From Neisseria wadsworthii 9715 (lineage in GTDB: Bacteria > Pseudomonadota > Gammaproteobacteria > Burkholderiales > Neisseriaceae), in NCBI RefSeq assembly GCF_000227765.1, contig NZ_JH165159.1, positions 1,272,854-1,336,853 on the forward strand: DNA of 64,000 nucleotides, read 5' to 3'. Position numbers and translations under genes: made by a program. Below the pieces are notes generated by a model. The model saw only the letters and a list, made by a program, of their open reading frames with translations. It was not told where the DNA came from and searched no databases. Below are positions 46,723-56,056 of this stretch, piece by piece. Positions within the stretch are counted from its first letter, which is position 1; each line of letters starts with the position of its first letter.

Positions 46723-46746
46723 CTAATCAACTGCTGGTTGACTATA
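46718..46746. repeat. TIR-only remnant of the Correia-like element
   Basis: TATAGCTAATCAACT and GGTTGACTATA face each other with almost nothing between them, and the right side continues ACGGCA as at copy A. It overlaps the stop codon of the DsbA-like gene. Confidence 0.5.
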
Positions 46747-46793
46747 CGGCAAGTCGGTTCGGTTGCAGAAACGATTTAAGATTCAAAATGCCA

Positions 46794-46825
46794 ATGCCTG
46801 TCTGAAAACTTTTTCAGACAGGCAT
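46794..46825. terminator. Bidirectional DUS terminator
   Basis: A 15-bp perfect stem with a 2-base loop between the DsbA-like gene and recC. Confidence 0.82.
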
Positions 46826-46828
46826 GGT

Positions 46829-49800
46829 TTATTCGGCTTCGGTTTCGGTTTTATTACCTTCATTTTTCTGCAAGCAGGGGCAGGCGCTTAATGTGGGAAC
46901 GAGCATTTGCTCTGTGAGCGTCCAAAAAAGCTGCTGCTCCGGCGGCGCTTCGCCTGCGGAACCGAACACCAGATCCACTTCGGTATATTCGCGCTGACCG
47001 GTGCTCATTTTGGAGCCGTTGTAGGCTTTATAGGCTTCTTTTTTGGCTTTGTCGGCAGGATCGTCTTTACCGGGGTTTAACCATGCTTTGGCGGCGGCAA
47101 GGTTGGTTTTGGGGAGGAAGGGCAGCGGCCGGGTTTGGCCGAGAACGTAGTAATCCAGCCAAAGGGTGAGCAGGCTTTGGGCTTTTTCCTGCGGAATTTC
47201 GGGCAGGATGGTCGGATTGCCGGGCAGAAGCCAGTGGCTTTGGAAGCTTTCCGTGCCGTCGGGGCGAACGGCGTTGAAAATCAGGTGCTCCAGCATCAGC
47301 TCTATCTGGCGCGGGGCGTTGGGCTGTTCGTTTTGAAAATCAATCAGCCCGTGACGGTAAAGTTTGCCGAGGCTGCCTTCCAGCGTGTGTTTGCCGAGCG
47401 TGAGCGTGTAGGGCACGGAGTGCAGCTTGGGGCTTTGCACCAACGCAGTATCGAGTGATTTGGCTTTGGCTTCGAATTCGTTGCGCCAAAGTTTGCCCAA
47501 CTCGCCCGCGGGCAGCATGCTTTCGGCGGCCAGCCGCTCGGCGGTGCGGTTGAAATCTTGATTGTGGCGGCGGGCGGCGGTGTATTCGGCGGTGATGCGG
47601 CCCGAGTGCTCGGGCGTGAAAGGCTCGGCGGAATCCCAAGCTTCATCAATGTAAGGCTCGCGCCAGTTGAGGTTTTGCTGCAGCCACGCGCGCACGGGAT
47701 TGCGCCAAAACTGTATCAGGCGGCCGTGGCTGACGGTGCAGGCGGTTTCGGGTTCGGCCAAAGGTCGGCTGAAAAACGGCTGCACGGGTTTTTGCGGGCG
47801 GTTGAGCGCTTCGGCATAGTCGCTGCGGCTGCTGGTGTAATGCCTGTCTGAAACAAAGTATTGCGGTGAAAAGGCTTGCAGCGGGTGGTTTTCAATCATT
47901 TGCTCCGACAATTGTTCGGGCGGCAGGCCGGTCATGGCGGAGAGGGTGTCGATAAGTTCGGGCAGCAGGGCGGAAGGGGCGAGCAGGTCGTTATTCTGTA
48001 TGCTGCGGCCTTGATAGGAAAGATAGAGGATTTCGCGCGCGCTCATCAGGGCTTCGAGGAAGAGATAGCGGTCATCGTCGCGGCGGGCGCGGTCGCCTTT
48101 GCGCGGATGGCGGGCAATCAGGTCGAAGCCGGAAGCGCGGGTGTTGCGCGGGAAGTCGGTGTCGTTCAGGCCGATAAGGCAGAGCATTTTAAAGGGCAGG
48201 CTGCGCATCGGCACCATGCTGCAAAAGGTGATGCCGCTGCGCAGGAAGCCGGCTTCGCTGCGGCTTTCGAGAAAACGGGTGATGTGGTGGATGGCAGTGT
48301 GTTGTGGCAATGCCTGTCTGAAACCGGCCAATGCGGCTTCTTCCTGCCATTGGGCAAGTGCTTGTTCGATTTGCTGCACGGCATGTTGGTCGCCGCTTTC
48401 GGGTTGGAACAGACGCGTTGTCAGGCGGCGCACGCGTTGTGTCCACTCGGGCACGTCGGCCGCCTGCTGCCAATCGCGCCGGATGTTTGCCAAAGTGCGG
48501 ATGAAGGCGGCGAAACGGCTTAGTGGTTCGAGCAGGTTTAAGTTGCCGGGCAGGGCACTGATGTTTTGCCACAAGGTGCCGGTGTTGCCGGGCATCATCC
48601 AGCCGAGCACCAAGCGGTCGAGCCCCTGCTGCCAAGTGAACAAGGTGTCTCTGCCGCCGCGCATCTCGCCGCCCATGCCCCAATGGATGTTGAGCTGCGC
48701 CACGGTTTCGTGCAGCAGCGGCAGGTCTTGGCGGCTGAGGCCGAAGCGGCGCAGCACGGTTTCGTTTTCCAAAAGCGGCAGTACTTTGTCGGTTTCAAAG
48801 CGGCTTTCCAGTAATTCCAGCGTTTGTTCCAGCGCGTGTAAAAGCGGCTGGCGGCGGCTGAGTTTGACGTCGGAAACGGAATAGGGCAAAGCTTGGCCGC
48901 CGCCGGTTTGGCGGCCGAATACGGCTTCGATATAGGGGCTGTACGGTTCGATGTTGGGGGTGAGCACGGCGATGTCGTGCGGCTGCCAGCCCGGGTGCTC
49001 GTTTAAAACGCGCAGGATGTGGTCTTTGAGAATCTGCAATTCGCGCAAGGGGCTGTGGGCGGACACGATGCGGATGCTGCCGTCGGGTTCGGACGGTGTT
49101 TCCGCAGCGGCGGGCAGGCTAAGGGTTTGGATGTCGTGTTGCAGGCGGTGCAGCAGGCTTTCGGACGCGGCGGCATCGGAATAAACGGCCAGCTCGGTTT
49201 GCGCGCCCGCTTCTATCAGCGCGTCGAAAAAGTCGCGCCCTTGTTTGCCGAGTGAAGCCAGCAGCGGATGGCCGCTTTGGCTTAAATCAATGTCGGTGCC
49301 GTTTTTGAGGATTTGCGCCGGCTCGATGATGTTGCCCCAGTATTCGCTGCTCGGGTTGAGGGCGAAAACATGGATGTCGCAATGTTGTGACAGGGCTTGC
49401 AGCAGCTCCAGATAAAGCGGCGCGAGGGTGGCGATGCCGAACACGAAAAAGCGTTCGGGCAGCTTGGCTTTATCCAGTGCGCCGAGAAACTGCTGCCACA
49501 AGGCAGCACGGTGCGGCGCAGTTTGAGAGCCGTCGTCGAGAAAGCGCCAAAGCTCCGCTTGCCAGGCTTCGTCGTCGCCCAGCCCGAGCATTTTGCCAGC
49601 CTGCCAGGTATCCAGCCAGTCGGCGCGGTAAATCAGGTATTGGTCGAAAATATCGGCCATCTGACCAGCCAGTTGGTAGGCAGCATTGCCGCCGCGTTGC
49701 AGGTAGGTGCCGAGTGCGGCGCGGCTGAGTGCAAACTCGGGGGCATGATGGAAATGCCTGTCTGAAAACAAACCGAGCAGCCGCCAGCGCATCACTTCGG

Positions 49801-50062
49801 GGGAAAACGGGTTGAGCGCGGGGATGTCGGGCAAGGTGTCGCGCATCAGCCGCCAAGCCAGGCCGGCGGGCAGGCTGAATTTGAGGTTGGCGGCGATACC
49901 GGTTTCGCGCGCCAGATGCCTGCTGAGAAATCGCCGCATGCCCTGGCTCTGCACGATGATTTCTTCCGAGGCGAGCAGGTGGCGCAAAGGTTGGCGCGTT
50001 TTGACAGCCTGCAAAAGCTCGGCAAGGTCTTCGAGGCGGTTGGATTGGTAAAGATAAAGCAT
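46829..50062 (-). CDS. recC: Exodeoxyribonuclease V gamma subunit RecC
   Basis: The 1077-residue RecC subunit recognises Chi within the RecBCD complex. The N-terminus LYLYQSNRLEDLAELL and the HLAREIG-type segment, the FGIATLAPLYLELLQALS block near residue 215, and FLESRSEAGFLRSGITFCSMVPMRSLPF near residue 610 (in two parts) are typical. It has degenerate helicase and nuclease folds without catalytic residues. It lies 10 kb from recB and on the opposite strand, unlike the E. coli recC-ptrA-recB-recD order. Several uptake sequences are in the gene. Confidence 0.94.
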   Translation of the reverse strand: MLYLYQSNRLEDLAELLQAVKTRQPLRHLLASEEIIVQSQGMRRFLSRHLARETGIAANLKFSLPAGLAWRLMRDTLPDIPALNPFSPEVMRWRLLGLFSDRHFHHAPEFALSRAALGTYLQRGGNAAYQLAGQMADIFDQYLIYRADWLDTWQAGKMLGLGDDEAWQAELWRFLDDGSQTAPHRAALWQQFLGALDKAKLPERFFVFGIATLAPLYLELLQALSQHCDIHVFALNPSSEYWGNIIEPAQILKNGTDIDLSQSGHPLLASLGKQGRDFFDALIEAGAQTELAVYSDAAASESLLHRLQHDIQTLSLPAAAETPSEPDGSIRIVSAHSPLRELQILKDHILRVLNEHPGWQPHDIAVLTPNIEPYSPYIEAVFGRQTGGGQALPYSVSDVKLSRRQPLLHALEQTLELLESRFETDKVLPLLENETVLRRFGLSRQDLPLLHETVAQLNIHWGMGGEMRGGRDTLFTWQQGLDRLVLGWMMPGNTGTLWQNISALPGNLNLLEPLSRFAAFIRTLANIRRDWQQAADVPEWTQRVRRLTTRLFQPESGDQHAVQQIEQALAQWQEEAALAGFRQALPQHTAIHHITRFLESRSEAGFLRSGITFCSMVPMRSLPFKMLCLIGLNDTDFPRNTRASGFDLIARHPRKGDRARRDDDRYLFLEALMSAREILYLSYQGRSIQNNDLLAPSALLPELIDTLSAMTGLPPEQLSEQMIENHPLQAFSPQYFVSDRHYTSSRSDYAEALNRPQKPVQPFFSRPLAEPETACTVSHGRLIQFWRNPVRAWLQQNLNWREPYIDEAWDSAEPFTPEHSGRITAEYTAARRHNQDFNRTAERLAAESMLPAGELGKLWRNEFEAKAKSLDTALVQSPKLHSVPYTLTLGKHTLEGSLGKLYRHGLIDFQNEQPNAPRQIELMLEHLIFNAVRPDGTESFQSHWLLPGNPTILPEIPQEKAQSLLTLWLDYYVLGQTRPLPFLPKTNLAAAKAWLNPGKDDPADKAKKEAYKAYNGSKMSTGQREYTEVDLVFGSAGEAPPEQQLFWTLTEQMLVPTLSACPCLQKNEGNKTETEAE

Positions 50063-50142
50063 GGGCTTGGCTTGGAAAGTGTTTTCAGACAGGCATTATA
50101 GCGGATAAGCGGGCCGGCTTTGCGGCTTAATGGTCGATTGGT

Positions 50143-50222
50143 TATATGGCAAATAAACTTAAAAAATCAGCACGCCTCGTCATACTCGGGGCAAGCCTGA
50201 GTATGACGGTATCGTTATATAG
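50143..50222. mobile_element. Correia-like element, copy C (internal deletion)
   Basis: The left end (TATATGG, AAACTTAAAAAATCAGCACG) aligns with copy A. The core is reduced to CATACTCGGG joined directly to GCAAGCCTGAGTATGACGGTATCG, leaving one hairpin and removing about 50 bases. The right terminal repeat is missing. The gap 50063-50260 contains nothing else apart from a DUS hairpin. Confidence 0.65.
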
Positions 50223-50227
50223 TGAGT

Positions 50228-50257
50228 ATGCCTGTCTGAAAGTTTTCAGACAGGCAT
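50228..50257. terminator. DUS-pair terminator after the Lrp-family gene
   Basis: A 14-bp perfect inverted repeat with a 2-base loop, 3 bases past the stop. Confidence 0.8.
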
Positions 50258-50260
50258 GGT

Positions 50261-50725
50261 TTATTCCAGGGCGATTTTGGTTTCGACTTTGTTGAAGTTC
50301 ATCACAAACTGGCTGGTAAAGCTGCGCACGTTGTTTTCCGAATTGAGTGCGCGGCGGGTGAATTGGTGGTATTCCTCCATGTTTTTGGCATGAACGAGCA
50401 GCATGTAATCATAGGCGCCGGATACTTCGTAGCAGCCGGCCACGTCGGGCTCTTCGTTGATGCGGCGCACGAAAGCGTCTTGCTGCGCCGTGTTTTGGCT
50501 GGCCATTTCCACCGATACAAACACGCTGAGGCTGCGGCCGACGGCAGCGGGGTTGACCAAAACAACCTGCTTTAGAATGATGCCCTGCTGCTTCATGTTG
50601 AGGATGCGCCGCTGGCAAGTGGCAACGGAAGCGTTGACTTGTGCGGAAAGTTCGTTGAGCGAGAGTGTGGCGTCGCTTTGCAAGATGTTGAGAATCTGGC
50701 GGTCTAGCTTGTCTGGGTTATACAT
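50261..50725 (-). CDS. Lrp/AsnC family transcriptional regulator
   Basis: A 154-residue regulator with an N-terminal helix-turn-helix (LDRQILNILQSDATLSLNELS, VNASVATCQRRI) and a C-terminal RAM ligand-binding domain (FVSVEMAS, YEVSGAYDYMLLVHAKNMEEY). I use the ATG at 50725, the usual family start; an extension upstream overlaps the AT-rich promoter region. It is divergent from a RarD-like transporter, which is probably its target. Amino acids are the usual ligands. Confidence 0.9.
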   Translation of the reverse strand: MYNPDKLDRQILNILQSDATLSLNELSAQVNASVATCQRRILNMKQQGIILKQVVLVNPAAVGRSLSVFVSVEMASQNTAQQDAFVRRINEEPDVAGCYEVSGAYDYMLLVHAKNMEEYHQFTRRALNSENNVRSFTSQFVMNFNKVETKIALE

Positions 50726-50872
50726 TTTGAATATTTGATAAAATTTTTCATAACAGATTAAATTTAGATAAATTATTTCATAAAACGGATAAAACGGAAA
50801 AAATTTTTCTGCATTCAAGCATTAAAATGCTGATTCCAAACATTATCTTGATTTCAGAATAAGAACATTAAA

Positions 50873-51784
50873 ATGAACACAATAAAAAAAGGCCTGATTG
50901 CAGGCGTGGTGTCCAATATTTTGTTTGCCGTGCTTTATCTTTACGGCGGTTGGATGCAGCCGATGAGCGGCACAAATGTATTTGCATGGCGCATGGTGGC
51001 GATGTTGGGTGTGTTGTGCCTGATTTTGTGGCTGGGCAACGGCAGGCACGAGGTGTTTCGCTTTGCCCACGAAACGGGTAAAAACTGGCGCAGATGGCTG
51101 CTGCTGATTCTGCCCACGCCGGTTTTGGCCAGCCAGCTTTGGCTGTTTATGTGGGGGCCGCTGAATGGCTACGGCATGGATGTGGCGGTGGGTTATTTTC
51201 TTTTTCCGTTGATGATGGTCTTGTGCGGGCGGGTGTTTTTGAATGAAGAAGTCAGCCGCCTGCAATGGCTGGCGGTGGCCGCTGCAGGCTGCGGCGTGCT
51301 TTATGAAATCTGGCACACCCATGCGTTTTCTTGGGTAACGCTGTGGGTGTTCGGCTCGTATCCTGTTTATTATCTGCTGCGCCGCCATTTGAACGTGCCG
51401 GAGCTGGCGGGTTTGCTGGTGGATTTGTCGGTGATTGCGCCGGTGGCGGTGTTTTATCTGTTTTATACCGGCGGGATGGATGTGTGGCTGGAGCCTTCCA
51501 AGCAATGGCTGCTGATTCCCATGTTGGGCGTGGTAAGCGCAGCGGCGATGCTGCTGAACCTGCAATCCAACCGCCTGCTTCCGGTAACGCTGTTTGGCAT
51601 GTTGAGCTATCTCGAACCGATTTTGCTGTTTGTGCTGGCGGCCACGCTGCTCGGCGAACAGGTGTCGGCCGATTCGGTGGTTACTTACGGCTTTATCTGG
51701 CTGGGGCTGGGTTTGAGCATGTATGACGGCTATGTGAAGATGCGCGGCAGCCGCAGGGAAGTTTTGGGCGCGCCGGTGGTTTAA
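50873..51784 (+). CDS. EamA family transporter (RarD-like)
   Basis: A 303-residue, ten-helix drug/metabolite transporter. The N-terminal KGLIAGVVSNILFAVLYLYGGWMQPM and the FAWRMVAMLG segment resemble RarD; two EamA repeats are visible (about residues 10-145 and 155-285). The family exports metabolites or amino acids; the substrate is unknown. It is divergent from the Lrp/AsnC regulator, a typical arrangement for an amino-acid exporter under its sensor. Confidence 0.85.
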   Translation: MNTIKKGLIAGVVSNILFAVLYLYGGWMQPMSGTNVFAWRMVAMLGVLCLILWLGNGRHEVFRFAHETGKNWRRWLLLILPTPVLASQLWLFMWGPLNGYGMDVAVGYFLFPLMMVLCGRVFLNEEVSRLQWLAVAAAGCGVLYEIWHTHAFSWVTLWVFGSYPVYYLLRRHLNVPELAGLLVDLSVIAPVAVFYLFYTGGMDVWLEPSKQWLLIPMLGVVSAAAMLLNLQSNRLLPVTLFGMLSYLEPILLFVLAATLLGEQVSADSVVTYGFIWLGLGLSMYDGYVKMRGSRREVLGAPVV

Positions 51785-51814
51785 CGCAAAGCCACATAGG
51801 TTTTCATTAAGCAA

Positions 51815-51846
51815 ATGCCTGTCTGAAAAAGTTTTCAGACAGGCAT
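51815..51846. terminator. Bidirectional DUS terminator
   Basis: A 15-bp perfect stem with a 2-base loop between convergent genes. Confidence 0.82.
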
Positions 51847-51854
51847 GTTTGTTT

Positions 51855-52862
51855 TTACAGTGAACTTGGCTGGTAAGAAGATGCGATTTCGTGAAACAGC
51901 CGGTAAGAATGGTATTGTTTTTGCTGATAATAAATATAGCTGACAACCATGATTTCATCGGCACGCAATCGGATTTGCAGGGCTTCGAATTGGGCGGCCA
52001 CGCTTGCTTTGCTGCCAATCAGCGAACAGGCCAGCATTTCGTTTACGGCTGCCTGCTCTTGTTCGCTGCCCCATTGGATGTGCGTTTCGGTTACGGGGGG
52101 CTGGAGCGGCTGACGAGTGTTCTTGATGATGTTGGCTATAAATTGCTGCTGTGAGCCTGCGAGAAAACGGGCTTCTTCGTCGGTGTCTGCGGCAATGACG
52201 TTGAGACACACAATCACATAAGGTTTTTCCAGTACATCGGAAGGTTTGAACTCACGCCGGTAGATCTCAAGAGCTGCATCCATCAGGCGCGGCGCAAAAT
52301 GGGCGGCGAAGGCAAATGGCAGGCCGAGTTCAGCAGCCAAGTGGGCGCTTTCGGTGCTGGAGCCGAGCATATAAATGGGAACATTCAGCCCGACGCCGGG
52401 AAATGCGCGAACATAACCTTGCTCATCACTTGAGCGGAAATAGCGTTGCAGCATCTGCACATCATTTGGATAATTCAGCGAGAGGTTGCGTTCGTTGCGG
52501 CGTAGTGCGGTGGCTGTGGGGCGGTCGGTACCCGGTGCGCGGCCTATGCCTAAGTCAACGCGGTCGGGATAGATGGTGGCGAGTGTGCCGTATTGTTCGG
52601 CGACCAAAAGCGGGCTGTGGTTGGGCAGCATCACGCCGCCGCTGCCTACACGGATTTTGTTGGTGTGGGCCAGCGTGTGGCCGATCAAAACCTGTGTGGC
52701 CGAGCTGACAAGGCTGGGCATGTTGTGGTGTTCGGCAATCCAATAGCGCGTGTAGCCTATTCTTTCTGTTTCTTGGGCCAGCTCGATCATGGATTCAATG
52801 GCCTGGGCGCGGTTTTGACCTTCGCGTATGGGCACAAGGTTTAATACGGATACGGGAATCAT
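51855..52862 (-). CDS. LLM-class flavin-dependent monooxygenase (luciferase-like)
   Basis: The 335-residue TIM-barrel enzyme belongs to the bacterial luciferase-like family (YhbW/MsnO8 type). Signatures are [37 protein letters not shown] in two blocks, [18 protein letters not shown], and [10 protein letters not shown]. It uses reduced FMN and O2; the substrate is unknown. No dedicated flavin reductase is seen nearby. It is transcribed alone. Confidence 0.87.
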   Translation of the reverse strand: MIPVSVLNLVPIREGQNRAQAIESMIELAQETERIGYTRYWIAEHHNMPSLVSSATQVLIGHTLAHTNKIRVGSGGVMLPNHSPLLVAEQYGTLATIYPDRVDLGIGRAPGTDRPTATALRRNERNLSLNYPNDVQMLQRYFRSSDEQGYVRAFPGVGLNVPIYMLGSSTESAHLAAELGLPFAFAAHFAPRLMDAALEIYRREFKPSDVLEKPYVIVCLNVIAADTDEEARFLAGSQQQFIANIIKNTRQPLQPPVTETHIQWGSEQEQAAVNEMLACSLIGSKASVAAQFEALQIRLRADEIMVVSYIYYQQKQYHSYRLFHEIASSYQPSSL

Positions 52863-53117
52863 GGTGTGTCCTCGGGTTGAGCTTATATCTGATTTGAAAA
52901 GTTTATAGTGCTGTTTTTATAAGTTTGGATGCACATTTTATAACCGCTGTGTTGCCTATTTTTCAGACAGGAATCTGCGAATACCGAAGCCTATCAGCAA
53001 TGCGGATGGCTGTCATCATAAAATCAAAACAAGTAGGATTTTCTGCCTTTTTAGAGTATATTTGCACCTTGTTGAAATGATGTAGATTAACCCCCTAAAT
53101 ACAAAAGGAAATGCGTT

Positions 53118-54599
53118 ATGGCAAATATTTTGATTGTACCCGTATGCGTTCATGTGGATATGGCATCCGTTGCAAAAACCGTGGCTTCAGGCCTGCCTGA
53201 TGCGGTGGTGTTTAATCCGCTGGCCGATGCTTCCGAAGCCGAGCAGCTGATTGGTGCCGGCAAATCTGATGATTGGTTCGACCTGTTGGTCGGCCGCGTA
53301 GCAGAGCTTGATAAACCGAACGTGGTGATTCAGGGTATTCAAAATGATGCCGAACGCGCATTTTTATCCGTGCAAAATGTGGAGCTCGCCACATCTTTTA
53401 ATGCGCGAGTGGTGTTTGCTTCCAGCAACGAATGCGGCACGGCAACCCGCCTGAAGCTCGCCAAACAATCGTTTGCCGGTAAAAACGTAGAAATCATGGG
53501 TGTAATCGGCGGCAGCGCGGAAGCGGCTAAAGATGCCGGCCTGCCTTATTTGGGCAAGCCCGACGCGCTGGAAGGTGTGTCCAAACTGGTTGCGCCTCAA
53601 GAGCCGCGCATGTCGCCCGCACAATTCCGCTTCAATATGATGGAATCTGCGCGCAAAGCCAACAAGCGCATCGTGTTGCCGGAAGGTGCGGAGCCGCGCA
53701 CCGTGCATGCCGCTGCGATTTGCCATGAAAAAGGCATTGCCCGTTGCGTGTTGCTTGCACCCCGCCCGGCCGTGTTGGCCGTGGCTCAGGAAATCGGCGT
53801 GGAATTGCCGGATTCCGTGGAAATCATTGATCCCGATACTTTAATCGAACAATATGTTGCGCCGATGTGCGAACTGCGCAAAAGCAAAGGTTTAACGCCC
53901 GAGCAGGCGCGCGAGCAATTGAAAGACACCGTTGTGCTCGGCACCATGATGATGGCGCAAAACGATGTGGACGGCTTGGTTTCCGGCGCGGTTCACACCA
54001 CTGCCAACACCATCCGCCCTGCATTTCAACTGATTAAAACCGCGCCCGGTGCTAGCATTGTATCCAGCGTGTTTTTCATGCTGCTGCCCGGTCAAGTGCT
54101 GGTGTATGGCGACTGCGCGGTTAACCCGAACCCGACACCGGATCAATTGGCCGAAATCGCCATCCAATCTGCAGATTCAGCCAAAGCATTTGGCATTGAG
54201 CCGCGCGTGGCCATGATTTCCTACTCAACCGGCACATCAGGCGCAGGCCCGGATGTGGAAGCAGTAGCCGCTGCCGTTGAACTGGTGAAACAGCAACGCC
54301 CCGACATCGCGGTGGACGGCCCGTTGCAATACGATGCGGCGAGCGTTGCCAGCGTTGCCAAATCCAAAGCGCCCAACAGCCCGGTTGCAGGCAAGGCTAC
54401 CGTGTTTATTTTCCCGGATTTGAACACGGGTAACTGTACTTACAAAGCGGTGCAGCGCAATGCCAATGTATTGAGCGTAGGCCCCATGCTGCAAGGTTTG
54501 CGCAAGCCTGTAAACGATTTGTCGCGCGGTGCTTTGGTGGAAGATATCGTGTACACCATCGCGCTGACTGCGATTCAGTCGGAGCAAATGGCAAAATAA
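53118..54599 (+). CDS. pta: Phosphate acetyltransferase
   Basis: The 493-residue enzyme interconverts acetyl-CoA and acetyl phosphate. The C-terminal PTA_PTB domain includes [40 protein letters not shown] (in two parts), [14 protein letters not shown] and [19 protein letters not shown]. The N-terminal part is about 170 residues, shorter than the 714-residue E. coli enzyme, and is the compact form. ackA is not in the window. The ATG follows AAAGGAAATGCGTT. A DUS terminator follows. Confidence 0.94.
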   Translation: MANILIVPVCVHVDMASVAKTVASGLPDAVVFNPLADASEAEQLIGAGKSDDWFDLLVGRVAELDKPNVVIQGIQNDAERAFLSVQNVELATSFNARVVFASSNECGTATRLKLAKQSFAGKNVEIMGVIGGSAEAAKDAGLPYLGKPDALEGVSKLVAPQEPRMSPAQFRFNMMESARKANKRIVLPEGAEPRTVHAAAICHEKGIARCVLLAPRPAVLAVAQEIGVELPDSVEIIDPDTLIEQYVAPMCELRKSKGLTPEQAREQLKDTVVLGTMMMAQNDVDGLVSGAVHTTANTIRPAFQLIKTAPGASIVSSVFFMLLPGQVLVYGDCAVNPNPTPDQLAEIAIQSADSAKAFGIEPRVAMISYSTGTSGAGPDVEAVAAAVELVKQQRPDIAVDGPLQYDAASVASVAKSKAPNSPVAGKATVFIFPDLNTGNCTYKAVQRNANVLSVGPMLQGLRKPVNDLSRGALVEDIVYTIALTAIQSEQMAK

Positions 54600-54614
54600 T
54601 GTGAACATATAGAG

Positions 54615-54646
54615 AATGCCTGTCTGAATGCTTTCAGACAGGCATT
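54615..54646. terminator. DUS-pair terminator after pta
   Basis: A 14-bp perfect stem, 4-base loop and a short T-run. Confidence 0.82.
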
Positions 54647-54700
54647 TTTGTTTGGGAGCTGGAGGTTGTATGCTCTTCGTATATTGATTGTATTTGGCGG

Positions 54701-54841
54701 TATATTAGTTAATCCACTGACATAATAAGGATACCGTCATACTCGGGCTTGACCCGAGTATCTTGAGTTCCAGTAACTTTAAGAGATACTCGGGTCAAGC
54801 CCGAGTATGACGAATGTACTATTTTTAAGTGATTCGCTGTA
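54701..54841. mobile_element. Correia-like palindromic element, copy B (141 bp, inverted)
   Basis: The two 29-base arms (54735-54763 and 54784-54812) are identical to those of copy A. Both flanks align to copy A when the element is reversed: its right end ACTTAAAAATAGTAC corresponds to the left end of A. TATA-type ends and GCGG/CCGC bases surround it. It lies between pta and tsaD, which are convergent, and accounts for almost the whole gap. Confidence 0.75.
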
Positions 54842-54855
54842 TTGCCGCATAACCT

Positions 54856-54885
54856 ATGCCTGTCTGAAAACATTCAGACAGGCAT
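54856..54885. terminator. DUS-pair terminator after tsaD
   Basis: A 13-bp perfect stem with a 4-base loop, 12 bases beyond the tsaD stop. Confidence 0.78.
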
Positions 54886-54897
54886 TTGCTGTGTGCT

Positions 54898-55947
54898 TTA
54901 TTTCACAATATCGGTTAGCGGCCAGCGCGGTTTGACACCAAACGCGCCTGCTTGGGTAGACTTTTGCAAATGCATGGCGCCGGCAAAGGCAATCATGGCG
55001 CCGTTGTCGGTACAGAGCGGCAGGGGCGGGAAGAACACTTTCACGGCTTCAGGTTTGGCCTTGGGCGCAGGTTTGATGCTGAGTGCGGCCAGTGATTCGC
55101 GCAGTTTCCAGTTGGCACCTACGCCGCCAGCTACCACCAATGTGCGGAAGCCTGTGTCGATAAGCGCCTGCTTGGCTTTGGAAAACAATACGTCAACCAC
55201 GGCATCTTGGAAAGCGCGGCAGATATCATTGCGGGTTTGCTCGGAAAGGCTGCCGTTTTCAGAAGAGGCTTCTGCTTTTTGCACCGCTGTGAGCACGGCG
55301 GTTTTCAGGCCGGAGAAGCTCATTTGCAAGTCGTGCGAATGCAGCATCGGGCGCGGAAACGTGTAAACGTTGGGGCGGCCGAGTTTGGCCAGTTCGGAAA
55401 GTTTGGCGCCGCCGGGATAGGGCAGGCCGAGCAGCTTGGCGGTTTTATCGAAGGCTTCGCCGGCGGCATCGTCCACGCTTTCGCCCAGCAAAGTGTAATC
55501 GCCGATACCGCGCACAGCCATCAGCTGGGTGTGGCCGCCTGAAACAAGCAGGGCGACAAAGGGAAAGTCGGGTTTTTCTTCTGCCAAAAGCGGGGAGAGC
55601 AAGTGGCCTTCCAAGTGGTGCACCGGAATCACGGGTTTGCCCAGTGCAAAGGCTAAAGCGTTGGCATAGCCTGAACCTGCCAGCAGCGCGCCGCCCAAAC
55701 CCGGGCCTTGAGTGAAAGCAACGGCATCAATATCGCCGAATGTTTTGCCGGCTTCTTTCAGACAGGCATGGGTGAGTGGCACTAAGCGGCGGATGTGGTC
55801 GCGGCTGGCAAGCTCGGGCACAACGCCGCCGTATTCGGCGTGCATCGCCATTTGGGTGTGCAGCTGGTTGCCGATCAGGCCGTGTTCTGTGTCGTAAAGC
55901 GCAACGCCGGTTTCGTCGCAGGAGGATTCGATGCCGAGAACTAACAT
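54898..55947 (-). CDS. tsaD: tRNA threonylcarbamoyladenosine transferase TsaD
   Basis: The 349-residue ASKHA-fold enzyme transfers threonylcarbamoyl to A37 of ANN-decoding tRNAs, with TsaB, TsaC and TsaE. The metal ligands are His111 and His115 in [24 protein letters not shown] at the N-terminus, [12 protein letters not shown] and the [11 protein letters not shown] motif are present. An uptake sequence embedded near residue 58 reads as THACLKEAG. Transcribed alone between two DUS hairpins. Confidence 0.96.
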   Translation of the reverse strand: MLVLGIESSCDETGVALYDTEHGLIGNQLHTQMAMHAEYGGVVPELASRDHIRRLVPLTHACLKEAGKTFGDIDAVAFTQGPGLGGALLAGSGYANALAFALGKPVIPVHHLEGHLLSPLLAEEKPDFPFVALLVSGGHTQLMAVRGIGDYTLLGESVDDAAGEAFDKTAKLLGLPYPGGAKLSELAKLGRPNVYTFPRPMLHSHDLQMSFSGLKTAVLTAVQKAEASSENGSLSEQTRNDICRAFQDAVVDVLFSKAKQALIDTGFRTLVVAGGVGANWKLRESLAALSIKPAPKAKPEAVKVFFPPLPLCTDNGAMIAFAGAMHLQKSTQAGAFGVKPRWPLTDIVK

Positions 55948-56002
55948 TTTATTTTGGAAATTGTTTGTGAAAATTGAAAGAAGCGTATTTTAGCTTTAAA
56001 CA

Positions 56003-56039
56003 CAATGCCTGTCTGAAAAGATTTTTCAGACAGGCATTG
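56003..56039. terminator. DUS-pair terminator after bamC
   Basis: A 17-bp perfect stem with a 3-base loop, 18 bases past the bamC stop. Confidence 0.85.
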
Positions 56040-56056
56040 ATTGCTTGACACAAAGA

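Noticed and set aside
47876..48884. Long plus-strand frames opposite recC
   Set aside because: They mirror the recC coding sequence and show no motifs; recC is unambiguous on the minus strand.
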